From NCBI GenBank assembly GCA_031213475.1, contig JARUPZ010000023.1, positions 6,714,157 through 6,778,156 on the forward strand: a stretch of 64,000 nucleotides of DNA. The letters run 5' to 3'. The DNA comes from Nereocystis luetkeana. Its lineage: Eukaryota > Sar > Phaeophyceae > Laminariales > Laminariaceae. Below the pieces are notes generated by a model. It made no database searches and was not told the DNA's origin. It saw nothing but the letters and a program-made list of their open reading frames with translations. The position numbers and the translations under genes were made by a program. Below are positions 48,677-60,375 of the stretch, piece after piece (position 1 is the first letter of the stretch; the number at the start of each line of letters is the position of its first letter).

Positions 48677-49758
48677 CCAAACTCTCGCGTAATCATGAAG
48701 GGGAGGTGGGGTTTGATGGGCTTCTCTTTCGATCACAACAATTTCGTGGCGAATTCCGCAAGTCACCTGTGGTCCTTCCAATTTTGTGAGTTGAACTCAT
48801 ACTGGTCGACGGGTTGGAGAGAAGAAAGGCGAGGGCCTGCGATATCCTCGGCTGTGTTGATTGTGTCGGGTGTGTTGTGTGTGCTTGCCTTGCATCCCGA
48901 AGTCGACGGCGTCATTTCCACGCGATGCTTGCAAAGTTGCTGTTGTATCGTCAACGCGATGGCTGCTTCCATCTCCTACGAAGGGGCAAAAAATAAACAC
49001 GAGCGGGTGCAGGTGTACAAACGCGTCGCAACACAAGTTTTAGGACGCACCAAACTTTCAGCATGGCGCCCACGTCGGGAAGGGGGTCTACGTCGGCATG
49101 CAACCTTACGAACTTAAGGCAGTGCGGGTGGGGCGGGGGGCAGTCAGCTCAACAGCTGACAGCCCGATACCGCCCGCATAACGTGCACAACTTGGGTGCG
49201 ATTTTCTTCCCAAGCTTGGTGCTTCAACATCCATATCCGCACATTTTATGCCTACATACTACACGACCGCATGATCTATTAATGTGCGGATCAAACAACT
49301 GGCCGCAATGTTTCCCTACTCCTCCAACAGTCGATTCCCATACCAAAAACCGATTCCCATGCACGCGCTGACGATTCGGCCGGTTAAAGCGCACTCAATT
49401 AGTGTCAGCGTTTTTTAGCGTGATATATATCACAGTAGCACGGCCACCGGGCGTTACTTGCCTGCGGTAAAGCAAGGTCTGTCACCGTGCAGCGGGCGAA
49501 GCTCTCCGGGCTGCTGTGGAGGCAGTTAACGTCCCATTCAAGGCGATCTCGGTATACCACTGATCTGAAGCGAACATCGATGTCTATCACTTGGAGGTTC
49601 TCCGCGGCCGCCGCGATCATCCCTTCCGATATCCACCCAGGTAGTCTGCGTCGAAAATCGATCAATTGCCGACTGATGGACTGAGCTATGGGTCGAACAA
49701 AACTCCGTGACAGGCCAAGTTCTTCAGCCATGCGTCTTGAAAATTCCTCAGGGGACAA
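48677..49758 (-). CDS. SNF5/SMARCB1/BSH-like SWI/SNF chromatin remodelling subunit, partial
   Basis: SNF5 is a core subunit of SWI/SNF nucleosome remodellers in the nucleus. The exon 49758-49462 (99 residues) holds the end of repeat 1, LSPEEFSRRMAEELGLSRSF with VRPIAQSISRQL, like human MTPExFSExLCDDLDL...FVPAIASAIRQQI. It also holds the start of repeat 2: VIDIDVRFRSVVYRDRLEWD and SPESFARCTVTDLALPQ. The exon 48975-48889 continues EMEAAIALTIQQQLCKHRVE, matching the AIAxxIRxQL helix. Both have GC-AG donors (GCAAGT and GCAAGC). A third exon, 48766-48677 (VTCGIRHEIVVIEREAHQTP), joins in phase but lacks clear similarity. The beginning of repeat 1 (IPIRLD...FTW) is missing from the model. Family call rests on two exons and is fairly firm. 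Confidence 0.8.
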
Positions 49759-52372
49759 CTGTTCGGGTGCACAGCCGGCGAAAAACAAAAGTACCACACA
49801 GAGGAGACATCGGCATGCTCTTCATAACACCTTAGTTGAGCAATATTTTAGTTGACGCCAATATTACTTTTTGGACGTGACGGGTATAGCGGTGGATTTG
49901 AATCACTGACTTTCACAGAAAATGGGTTCAACACCTCAAAAAGTCTGGAAAGGAACCACCCAACTTGATGTAGTGGTGGTGGGTGAAATGTGTACGTAGC
50001 ACTGGTCGAGTCACAGGGTTCTCGGACAAAGCAAGAAGTGCCACAGGGCACTACTTACCGTAACGTCTACAGTATTAGGTAATTTGACAACTCGAAAAAT
50101 AAAGTCGTAAGACGGTGAACATGCCGGTACATTTGTACCGCAGGCATTCAGCAAAACCAACGCGCCCGTCCATGCAACACCGCACATTTTTCCAAGTACG
50201 TCTTGTACGGCATTCGGCAATTGTCCGTATCATAGCCCCGGTATGAGTCGGCACCGAACCCGCACAGGCCGTGCCACGGGGCATGGTTTATAAATCAAAG
50301 ACAACAATATTTCCATTCAGCCCGCCTCCCTCGCACTCCTGGGCTCGAATGATATAGATATGCTGAGCAGCGCAGCTATTATACTATACCTCCCGGCCGC
50401 AATCGGAGCTGCTGCTATAGTCTAGACCTGGTACCAGGCATAGCTTACGTCGAAATACAATTTGCAGTATTTTTTCCATGCCCCCATCGATGAGACCGTC
50501 ATGTGAGAACAACGAATTGCTTGCATCAAAAGCATCCGGTACGTAATAATTGGTGTTCAAGCGAATTTTAACTGTCCTGTTGACGGGACTACAGTAAGTA
50601 TTAGTTCGAATGTCCAAACGGCGTGAGGTACGCCGGGAGCTTACACGCTACGCCTCGCGTAGCCCTGTTATCTGACTTGTTTCACAACAAATCCCACGAA
50701 CTGCACCATAGTGCTGTAGACTACATGTAGAACTCACGGTATACACTGATTTCACGACGAACTTCCACGAACGGTATGATTGTACGGCAAGTAGTCGTAA
50801 TCAGGCAAAATGAGCATGCTGCATGCTGCATAAGGCAGTGACAGTCAGTCTCCTCAAAATGAGTTTGCAGCATGCTGCGTATGGCAGTCACAGTCAGTCT
50901 CCAGGACGTATCCTGCTTCGCTTTTGTCAACCGTCTTCATTCACCATCTCAACCCCGCTTGTGGATTATGGGCATGGTGCGATAGTCATATGATAGGGTG
51001 TACTCGTGCACGCGGAGCGCGAGAAAACTATATGCGGAAAAATCGGAATACCCAGTATCTGTCTATATGTTTCTATTTTTATATTAAATGAAGAGCTGCA
51101 AGTCTAGCGAGCAACCTCAAGGTCTTTCGAGCAACCTAGGGATCTACCGAAAGCTCCTTTTGTTGTTCGTAGTAGATACGGTGGGCAAGTGGTACCAGGG
51201 GTTTGACGAAGGGGCGGACCGTTTCATGGCGAGGTGGCATAGATGATGATGGCTTTTATAATGATGACGCTGTTGGTTAGGGACGAGGCGGAGAAGAGCT
51301 GACTGCGCCAGGCAGAATAGGACGTCAAGTGTGGCGGCAACAGTCAGTGACCCCAGAACTACTGTAGAAGTTGTATAGTTCTACACGTAGGTATAGTTAG
51401 TTCTACACGTAGGTTGAAAAGGCAGGACTGACACTGGGCGTGCTGATGTCGCTGGGACCAATAGGAAAATTGAACATGGAAAGCGATGTTCGCAATCTGT
51501 AATAAAACACCTACTTCTGTGTAGGTCGTGCTCTCATACTCGTACTTGTGCATGCTCTCCTACTGTACCTCTAGACTACCTGGTACGTCACAGTATAACT
51601 GTAACCATGATTGTGCCCAGGGGCAGCTGACTTTTCTTAATTTTACGGATCTCTCCCGCCATCGACGGACAACTTTCCCGCGCGATTTCTTCGTCGGGGC
51701 GCGTCCCCGCCTCGGGTTCACCGGTCGGCGCCGCGGATCCGCCCGCTCCGCACGCACGCGCCCGTGCGCGGGCTGGACGTCGGGCTCCACGCAAAATCTT
51801 GCCCTGTCAGTGATCTATCATAACGAGTTGTAGGGCTCCCCACACGATCTGTGGTTCGGCGTGACTCCATGTAGTGTGTGCTCTCCGACCACTGGTCCTC
51901 TGGGAGCGTCGGCCGCCGTACCGGCGTGGGGACCTACGAAGGTGGTCGGGAGCTCGAGATGTAAGACCTAATTTGCACCCCCGGCAAACACATGCCGCCC
52001 AAGGGTTTCGTTGCCATGAACAAACATGTTTAGGGGGCATCAACTTGTACCTACTTCGACTATATGGGCTATGATCCTCTATTATAGTACTACAGTAGTG
52101 TCGTAGCCCATACACTTGAACAACAAGATTACGATGAGCGCGCGGGATAGAGACCACTACGGCACATCCCAACGGGGGATGTTGAGACAGGGTGCATGAC
52201 GCCTTGGAGCCTTCTGGATAGCTGCGTGGGTGTCCTGCGCGTTGCGAGGTCAACATCCTTTGTTGTGCCAGAGGATCGATGGAGGGTCGAGGGAGCAAAG
52301 TAAATTGTATTTGGGGGTCGCGACAAAAAAAATCGAACGCGTTTTTCAAGCAGGGAATATATATACTCCAGT
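49759..52372. other. Upstream of the SNF5-like gene: candidate minus-strand exons plus a GC-rich patch
   Basis: On the minus strand, one frame (about 50220-50059, QLPNAVQDVLGKM to VVKLPNTVDVT) ends at a GTAAGT donor in phase 0. Another (about 50600-50449, VKIRLNTNYYVPDAFDASN) ends at GTAAGC, and a third near 50800-50738 (RTIIPFVEVRREISVY) at GTGAGT. They may be N-terminal exons of the SNF5-like gene but could not be joined. Positions 51660-51800 are markedly GC-rich with open frames on both strands. Near 50830 and 50870 a short direct repeat with GCATGCTGC and GGCAGTSACAGTCAGTCTCC occurs. Confidence 0.35.
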
Positions 52373-53270
52373 ATATACTAGGGAATAAAAGGCCCTCCCG
52401 CCCCCACGGCGGTCGGGCCAGATTCCTGTAGATAATATAGGAGCTATGATAAGTGAGCCAATCTCTACATAGGTAGGACATTAATTGCGGCCCCGGGCTT
52501 GAAATTGATGAAAACCACTTTGTAAATCACTTTATGTAGGACCTCAATAGGCGTTAAAATTATGAATTGTGCAATATTTACTTGATGTGCTTGCTCCCTC
52601 TCTGGAATCTCACACTGCAACTTTATTAGGTGTTGGTTGCAGCAGCACGAAGGAATAGAATCTGCGGGCAATACGATAAACGCACAGCAGAGGGACCACA
52701 CTCGGAGTATCGATTGTTTCCATATCGAGCTAATTTCGTACTCTGAATGCTGAGACTATTAGGGTGATTACGGCTTCAACATTGCGAGTGACTTGGAGTG
52801 TGAGCAGTACTCAACTTCAAATCTCGAAATACTGCCTGAATGTTGCGAGTATGTGCGAGTGTGAGTAGTACTAAATATCCAACCGCCACGGGTGCAAGGA
52901 GTGCCCGCAGGGTCGGACGCTGAAATATCCGACAGAACGGTCGTCAATATTGTAACTTTCATCGAGAGGATGAGGTGTGTTAAATCGAGGTGTCAGAGCA
53001 GAGATCAGACGACCGTGCTGGTAGGATAATTAAATGAAAACGACGTCGAACTTACTTAATCACATACACGAGGATGATGGAGACGGCAGCAGCAGTGGTA
53101 ACGCACAATGTAAATGCACGAGGAACGGCTGTAATTATGGTGGTCATCGACAAAAGAGTGTGCCGGATTGGGTCGTCCTGAGCAAAGGCCAGACGATGCT
53201 CGTAAGATATCAATATGGGAAGGTGCAGATAGATGCTCCGAGTACCTTGGACTAAAGTAACGAGTATATG
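52373..53270. repeat. Block X of a tandem duplication (copy 1)
   Basis: It starts at ACTAGGGAATAAAAGGCCC and runs past GGACGTCCT-free sequence to GATATCAATATGGGAAGGTG at about 53207. It matches 54619-55400 with a few indels (shared: AAACCACTTTGTAA, CACTTTATGTAGGACCTCA, GTTAAATCGAGGTGTCAGAG, GTGCCGGATTGGGTCGTCCT). Copy 1 has about 130 bp (around 52745-52960) that copy 2 lacks or has replaced. No coding function recognised. Confidence 0.85.
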
Positions 53271-53284
53271 AGATAACTTACTTT

Positions 53285-53545
53285 TGGTACTTCGTGTACT
53301 CGGAGTATTTCAGGGCTCGATACTCCGGGATACTGCTCGTACTCAGAGTATTTCGTGTATGATCACTCTCAATACCGCTTGTACTCGGAGTATTTTGGGG
53401 TTCGATACTCTGAAATACTGCTGTACTCCGAGTATTTTGGGGTTCATTACTCTGGAATACTCGTTGTACTTAAAATATTTGGGGATCTTGTACTCCTCCT
53501 ACTTTAAGTACTCGGAGTACTTGGGCATTCGTACTGATATTAGAG
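53285..53545. repeat. ACTCGGAGTATTT degenerate tandem repeat
   Basis: Units of 55-70 bp built from GTACTCGGAGTATTT and GGGGTTCGATACTC recur five or six times, ending in a palindromic GTACTCGGAGTAC. It lies between blocks X and Y of the duplication and is absent between X' and Y'. Confidence 0.75.
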
Positions 53546-53924
53546 TAGTAGTGGAGCTCGAGCAGGGTGCCAACAACAGCATCATACGATGGCGAAACAA
53601 CAAAGGGAGCAGCAGCAGCGTTAAGCCGAGTGGTAAAATCGACGGGGATCAAACGAAGCCGGCACGAGCAAACGTGAACCGACGGAGGATGATAAACGAA
53701 CCGCGCATACGCGTCATACATCCGCTCCTGCTAGGAGAGCCAACGTCTTTCGCACCGTGTAGGCCGTTTGTGTTGTCTTTTGCTGCAGGCAGGCTTCTCC
53801 CTTCCGCGGCTGCTGTATGCAGTTGAGTTGTCTTTGCTCGGGGCAACGTCTTCGCGCCGAAACTCATCATCATCGCCACGGGCCACCAACAACGCGGTGT
53901 AGCGAGCGTCGCTCCTCATCCTCT

Positions 53925-54612
53925 CTATACGGGAGGTGAAGTCGGTTGGTTAAATAATAAAAAAATTCCGGCGGGTTTTCGATATGTAACGGCAGAGTAC
54001 GATCTCGACCAACAACGCGGCGGGACAAACACAAGCTTTACCAGGGCACCTTCTCGTGTCAAGCGTGCATGATTGTGTGTGTACAGCAGTGTGCTGCGGT
54101 AGAAGGAGATAGGGAGGATGATTTGGAAATTGGGTGCTGTTGCAGAGCTTATAGAGGAAGGTACTGCTGTGTTGTCTGCAGTAGTAGTCCACAGCGCGGC
54201 GTATGTAGTGTACAAAATATGACAGAGAGGATTGCGTGAACCCCTCGGGAGCTCGAAATACTTCTATTTCGATGGACTTCGGGTGGAGCGGCGGTAGATG
54301 GCGAGGACCGGATGTTCAAAGCGCAGGAGGGCAGGAACACATGCGTGTTTCGAAAATGACGTCGCAAAGGACAATATCTTGGAACGTTGCACGAAGGCAG
54401 CTTGCTAAAGGTGAAATCGGAGTATGTGAGAGATTCATTTTGTTTTACATTTTGTCACACGTTGGTGCATGAAGGGAGCTCAAAAAAGTTGTGACTACGT
54501 GAGGTATATACCTGTCATTTTTTAAACAAGTTGGTATTAGAGAGGTATCAGATACGTAATACTATGATGAAATTATGAATTGGGCATCACGCTGGCTATA
54601 TATAATTAATAG
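53925..54612. repeat. Block Y of a tandem duplication (copy 1)
   Basis: It runs from GGAGGTGAAGTCGGTTGGTT to AATTAATAGCTATA and matches 55718-56402. It contains an open stretch ending GTHACFENDVAKDNILERC in the frame that is longer in copy 2. No protein family recognised. Confidence 0.85.
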
Positions 54613-54618
54613 CTATAC

Positions 54619-55400
54619 ATATATACTAGGGAATAAAAGGCCCTCCCGCCGTGGGGCGGGAGGGCCAGATTCCTGTAGATAATACAGGAGTTTTAAAAGG
54701 TGAGCCGATACACAGGATGGACATTAATTGTGGCCCCGAGCTTTAAATTCATGAAAACCACTTTGTAAGTCACTTTATGTAGGACCTCATTAAGCGTTAA
54801 AATGATGAATTATGAAATATTCATTTGGTGTGCTTGCTCTCTCCCTGAATTTTCACACTGCAACTTTTATCAGTCGTTGTCGACGTTTTCGTCATTATCA
54901 TTTTCAAGGCGATCGTCCTCGCTCCGTGTGTAGCCCTGGTTTCACTAACCGATGCACCTCTAGTCATCGCTCCCCACGTCGTGCAATAGTGATAATGCAA
55001 AACCTAAATGTGTATGCGACGTATCCGAATGAACGGGCTTCAATATTATCACTTTAATCAAGAGGATGGGGTGTGTTAAATCGAGGTGTCAGAGCAGAGG
55101 TCAGACGACCGTGCTGGTAGGACAATGACATGAAAACGATGTCGAGCTTGCTTCATCACAAAGACGAGGATGATGGAGACGGCAGCAGCAGTGGTAAAGG
55201 AAATGTAAATGCCGTACGGGACGTATCCGCACGAGGAACGGCTGTAATTATGGTGGTCATCATCGACAGAAGAGTGTGCCGGATTGGGTCGTCCTGAGCA
55301 AAGGCCATACGATGCTCGTAGGATATCAATATGGGAAGGTGCAGACGAATGTTGGTTGGACGAAGTGTACGCACGGATTATGATAGCTACGGTAATAGAT
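54619..55400. repeat. Block X' of the tandem duplication (copy 2)
   Basis: Second copy of 52373-53270, offset by about 2248 bp at its start. It includes the more perfect version of the hairpin at 54638-54665. Confidence 0.85.
54638..54665. other. Perfect GC-rich hairpin
   Basis: GGCCCTCCCG-CC and its exact complement GGCGGGAGGGCC flank a 4-base loop GTGG, giving a 12-bp stem. The equivalent in copy 1 (52391-52419) pairs less well, CCCCCACGGC having replaced the loop. Its place at the edge of the duplicated block suggests a role in the rearrangement, but a transcript terminator or structured RNA is also possible. Confidence 0.75.
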
Positions 55401-55717
55401 ACGGGTGCGTTTTATACGAACGGACGATGATCGCTATTTCGGCGAGATACTCGATTGCCTACGAAGTTGGGAAGAATATGGTACGATACGAACGAAAGTC
55501 AGGGACACGCCAGTATTACAGTAAACTTTGACGTGACGTTCTCTCACCTTCGCTTTAAAAAACCCTCTCGCCGCCAACGGCATACTTGCTCGGTTAAAGG
55601 TGGACGTGTAGATCAGGCGACAGGAGAATGATGAAAGTGGGAGGATAGCTGTGAATAATAAAAAATGCGGCGGGTTATCGATATGTAACGGCATAGTGCG
55701 GCGGAACTGAAGCTTCA

Positions 55718-56402
55718 TACCGGAGGTGAAGTCAGTTGGTTCAGCTGTTAGCTGTGAATAATAAATAATGCGGCGGGTTTTCGATATGTAACGGCAAAGT
55801 GCGGCGGAATTGAAGCTTCATACGATATACCAACAACGCGGCGGGACGAACAAGCTTTGTTAGGGGAAGATACCTTCTCGTGTCAAGCGTGCATGCTTGT
55901 GTGTGTACAGCAGTGCGCTGCGGTAGGAGATGGGAAGGATGGTTTGGAAATTGGGTGTTGTTGCAGAGTTACAGAGGGAGGTACTGCTGTGTTGTCTGCT
56001 ATAGCCTACAGCGCGGCGTATGAAGTGTACAAAAGACAACAGAGAGGATTGCGTGAACCCGTCGGTAGCCCGAAATACTTCTATTTCGATGGAATTCGGG
56101 TGAAGCGGCGGAAGATGACGAGGACCGGATGTTCAAAGCGCAGGAGGGCAGGAACACATGCGTGTTTCGAAGATGACGTCGCAAAGGACAATATCTTGGA
56201 ACGTTGCACGAAGGGAGCTTACAAAAGGTGATTTCGGAGTATGTGAGAGATATATATTTTTTACGTTGCACAAAGGGAGCTTACAAAAGTTGTGTATGGA
56301 GTATGTGAGATATATATATTTTAAACAAGTTGGTATTAAAGGCAATACTATGATGAAGTTATAAATTGGGCATTACGCTGTCTTTATATAATTAATAAGT
56401 AT
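55718..56402 (+). repeat. Block Y' of the tandem duplication (copy 2), with a 124-codon open frame
   Basis: Second copy of 53925-54612. The frame 55857-56231 (no ATG at its start) reads VYKRQQRGLREPVGSPKYFY, RAGTHACFEDDVAKDNILER. The same frame in copy 1 is broken by stops. A ~68 bp piece with GCGGCGGGTT and CGATATGTAACGGCA is further repeated at 55652-55720 and 55751-55820. No family recognised. Confidence 0.8.
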
Positions 56403-56404
56403 AC

Positions 56405-57370
56405 GATGATGACTGCTGTTGCTGTTGGTGGTGGTGGTGCTGCCTGCGTGTGTCGCGAAGTAAGTGGAGTGACAACAGCAGCTGTGCACCAGCCCTATAT
56501 GTGTCGAATATGTCTACGCTATACCAGGGTATTGTCGAAAGGCAAGCATAATAATAATAAGTTCCCGAAGATCGTACATACATATGTACGAGTATCAGAA
56601 CAGCAATCACTTTGCGGGCCATGTCTAGATCACCCCCCTCTCAACTCCTTCGCCAAAATGCTGGCAACATTTAGGGCAGCATTCGAACCGGCGCCCGGCG
56701 CCCGTCCAAGCCAACGGCCAAACCCCCTAGTAGAACCTACCAGGTACCTGGTATGACAGAAAAACCTACAGAGTATGCACTTAGTAGATCCCGAGCTCGG
56801 TTTGTTTACGTAGTACAGTACAACAGCATTCTAGTTTGAACCTACTGTAGTATTATAGCTACGCATAGCTCTAGACCAGCAGCTCTACGTAGGGTGCTAC
56901 ATTTCAAATTCAAAAGGGGAAATAGCATAGCATAGCATAGCAGGTATTGCTCGATACTAGCGGCACGGCAACGGCTCCGTCGGTGACGCTAGCCCTACCT
57001 TACAAATTGCAGTGCGGTCACTGCTCCGTACGTACGTGCATCAGCTGATAGTGATGACAATGGTATACGTACCTTGTGCATCTACTGCTTGCTGCTAAGC
57101 CTGCTGCTAAACGTACGTACCTACCTGCTGCACGTAAGGTAACCTGCAGATGATGTACCTACAGCTGTAAATGTGTAATTACTGCGCCTACTGTCTTACC
57201 TACAACAGCACGTGGGGTATTGGTATATATTGTTACTAGGCTGTGCCGAGTAAAGGTCATAGATGTGGATCCATGTTGAATACAATTATATACCAGGTAC
57301 TGAACCATTCATGATTTTATACTACGGGTAATGAACTTGCTGAGCCCTCTTGCCTCGAATGGGTGGGGGC
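56405..57370. other. 1 kb without a recognised gene
   Basis: It holds a TGGTGG run, several TACCAGGTAC and CGTACGTAC motifs and short frames without similarity. Confidence 0.4.
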
Positions 57371-58195
57371 CGCCGCCTTCACGAACCCCAGCCAACAATG
57401 GTGTTCCCTGAGTTGGGGTTTCCACACCGTGCGGGTGGTATCGACAACGGGGGACCACCGTTTTCGTGTCCGACGTGTTGAAGTTGCGGATGGACAGATG
57501 GGTTTCTGATCCGGGGATAGGACCGTATACTCCCCGAGTGGCGCTGGCTCGACGAACAGCCTATCAGTATTCAGTCAGTGGGGTTGGGGTTCCAGCACCG
57601 TGCGGGGAGTTATCGATCCAGGAGATCCGCGCTTTCGTCCTCGGTTAGAAAATGTTTTAGCTGTGTGGAAGAATTTCTGATCCGGGGATGATACCATGTC
57701 TTCCTCGGGTGGGGCTGGCTCATGCTGGCTCTATGGTTGGAATAATGAGGTTTCCATACCGTGCTGGGCGGCATCGACCCCGGGGGCCACCGTTTTCGTC
57801 CCTGGTGTGATGGACTTGCAAATGTATGGAAGGATTTCTGATCCGGGGATCGGGCCCTATCTGAGGGGCTGGCGGCTGGCTCACGCTGGCTCTGGCTGGA
57901 ATAATGAGGTTTCCACACCGTGTGGGGCGGTATCGACCCGGGGGGTCACCAGTATCGTCCCCCGTGTGTGGGAGTTGCAGGTGCATCTAGGATTTTTGAT
58001 CCGGGTATGGGACCCTATCTCCCAGTGTCGGGCTGTCTCATGCTGGATCTATGGCTAGAATATTGGGGTGTTCACACCGTGCGGGGCATTATCGACCCGG
58101 GGGAGCACCGTTTTCGTCCCGGGTGGTTGGAGTTGTAGATGTACGGAAGGATTCATGGTCTGGAAATAGGACCCCATCCTTCCCGGGGACTGATA
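57371..58195. repeat. Minisatellite, five ~160-170 bp units
   Basis: The landmark CCACACCGTGCGGG (or close variants) occurs at about 57422, 57592, 57753, 57913 and 58072. Each unit also carries TATCGACCCGGGGG, ACCGTTTTCGTCCC and TTTCTGATCCGGGGAT. Since the period is not a multiple of three throughout, the open frames across it (such as 57696-58058) are probably not genes. Confidence 0.88.
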
Positions 58196-59119
58196 GTCGC
58201 TACTACGTACCAGGTAGTCGATATTTAAATCACTACTACGGGAACATTTAAGCTCCATCCCCGGGTTTCCGGCCTTGCGTTTCTCATATTCAAACCCGCC
58301 GCCTCCACGATCAACGTGTGTAGTATCCGTCCTCTCCAGCGCCCCAGACGGCTCCCAGGGACCAGTAGGTGACGACAGCGAAGCCCCTCAGCGTCCCTTG
58401 TGGTGTGCATCACGCCATGGAGCCATTAAATCCCGTTGCTACAGCCCTCACAGCCCTCAAGACCGACACAAAGCGCGCGCTCTAGGAAGAAGACAGCACG
58501 CAGTCTGCGGGTACTATCATCATTGTATATACCAGGTGCTACTGTACCATGATACCAGTAGCATTTGAACCCGACGCCTCAGCACAACAGCCAGCTCCCA
58601 GCGATCAGCGCACGACCACAGAGAAGCTCTCCACCGTCTCTCGTTGTGTGTATCACGCCATAGACCGTCGCTGCAGCTGTCACATCTCTCGAGACATTCA
58701 GCGATCGCTTTTCCCCAGGTTGAACTAGACAGCAGCCGTACAATTTCCACTAGCACCCGGTATAATGATACTGCTGTGCGGGTAGTCTCAGTGTACCTAC
58801 AGCAGTACGATGGCACTCTATACATAGACTTGAGCAGTACGGGCGCTCTAATATGAAACGCTTTTTTCGGCCATAGGTCCAATACCTTGTTGTGCTGTCG
58901 TGTGCCGAAAACAGCAGTGTTTTTCTACCAGCAACCAGGTGGTATTAGTTGTACGTTCTTACTTCAACTATACCTGGTATATTTCGGGAATCGATGTGAA
59001 TGTTCTTATTTCTTAGTCCGGGAAAACCAGCGGTAGAATCGCGCGTCTTTACCGGGGTACGTGCCGGTATTTATACGAGTACTATTTACGCTTGTCAGCA
59101 GCAGTTTAGTACAGGATTT
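58196..59119. other. 0.9 kb without a recognised gene
   Basis: Two partly similar blocks, near 58320-58450 and 58570-58690, share CAGCKCCCAG, TGTGTRTCACGCCATRG and ACAGC..TCACA motifs, suggesting an old ~240 bp duplication. No coding match. Confidence 0.4.
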
Positions 59120-59755
59120 ACGCTTGTCTTCTTGTATGGCTGAGAGTATGTGCTGAAAGCTTGTTGTGTCGAACGTTGGAAGGCAGCGCCCGTCCTCTTT
59201 CTTATTTTACTGTGGCGGTACATGTTTCTTGTTCAGCCGTTTCTTCTTTGTTTGGAGTTTTTGAGCACCGTGTTCTACACCCAATTATTTTAATGTCTAA
59301 AAAAACTGACCTTTAACAATTTGTAATTGCATGGCTGAGCATACATGCGGGAAGCTTGTTGTGTCGAACGTTGGAAGGCAACGCCCGTCCTCTTTCTTAT
59401 TTTACTGTGGCGGTACATGTTTCTTGTTCCACCCTTTCTTCTGTTTTTGGAGCATTTGAGCACCGTGTTCTACGCCCAATTCTTTCAATGTCTTAAAAAA
59501 CTAGCCTCTAACAATTTGTAATTGCATGGCTGAGCATACAAGCCGGAAGCTTGTTGTGTCAAAGTTTGGACGGCAGCACCTGTCCGGGCCTGCTGACCAC
59601 CGACGCACAGCAGCCACCCTGTTTCTTCTTTTACTGAAGCTTGACGGTATGTGTTATTTATTCCGCCACTTCTTTTCTCTATGGAGCATTTGAGCGCCAC
59701 TTCCTACGCCCAATTCCTTTGGTGTCTTAAGGAATGAGCCTTCAATAATTCTTAT
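59120..59755. repeat. Minisatellite, three units of 195 bp
   Basis: ATGGCTGAG starts units at 59136, 59331 and 59526, exactly 195 bp apart. Shared blocks are AAGCTTGTTGTGTC, GCGGTACATGTTTCTTGTTC and TTGAGCACCGTGTTCTAC. Units 1 and 2 are very close; unit 3 has diverged in the middle. Confidence 0.9.
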
Positions 59756-60375
59756 TGACGGCGGGCCCGTACTTGGGGCCGCGCTGGCACGTGATGACGA
59801 GGTCCTACCGCTGCTGGCAGCTGGTTGATTACTGCACGACGACCCGCTGTTGGTTTGTACAGGGGCTAACTGATCCCACCGCCCCTCTCGTTCGTTTCCT
59901 GCCGTGAAGAGGTTGCCGAGCGTGCTCTGAGTCCGGCTTCTTCGACGTACCTGTAGCGCGATACTTTGATATCAGCAACACTGTGGCCGTCGGGATATCT
60001 TGTTTGCCACAGGTATAGCCAAGCAGGACTTGAGCATAAACGCGTCGGCACTGTGTGGAGTATCGTAGGCAGAGGTCGGGGTGCTCCACCTGCCTCTAAA
60101 CCTGCATCCTCAGTCGCCAGTGGCTTAGTGGGAGGACTAACTACTCCGGAATATTCAGCTCCCGTACCTGGCACCCGAAAGAGTACGAAGGTGAGCTGTT
60201 GTGCTTCCACAGCTGGCGGGCGTATTCAGTTAAGTGTTGAAGGGTGTTCGAGAACGATAAGGGTCGTGCCTGAGCATTGACGGCATATTATGGTAACCTG
60301 GTGGTTTCACGCATCCAGGTGGGTTGCCCTTGCTTTTCAAAGCATAATTAATCGTGTGTTGTGGGAGACGAGGCA

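Noticed and set aside
57696-58058. 120-codon frame with repeated SDPGIGPY-like peptides
   Set aside because: It lies wholly inside the ~160 bp minisatellite; unit lengths are not all multiples of three, so the frame is not kept across units.
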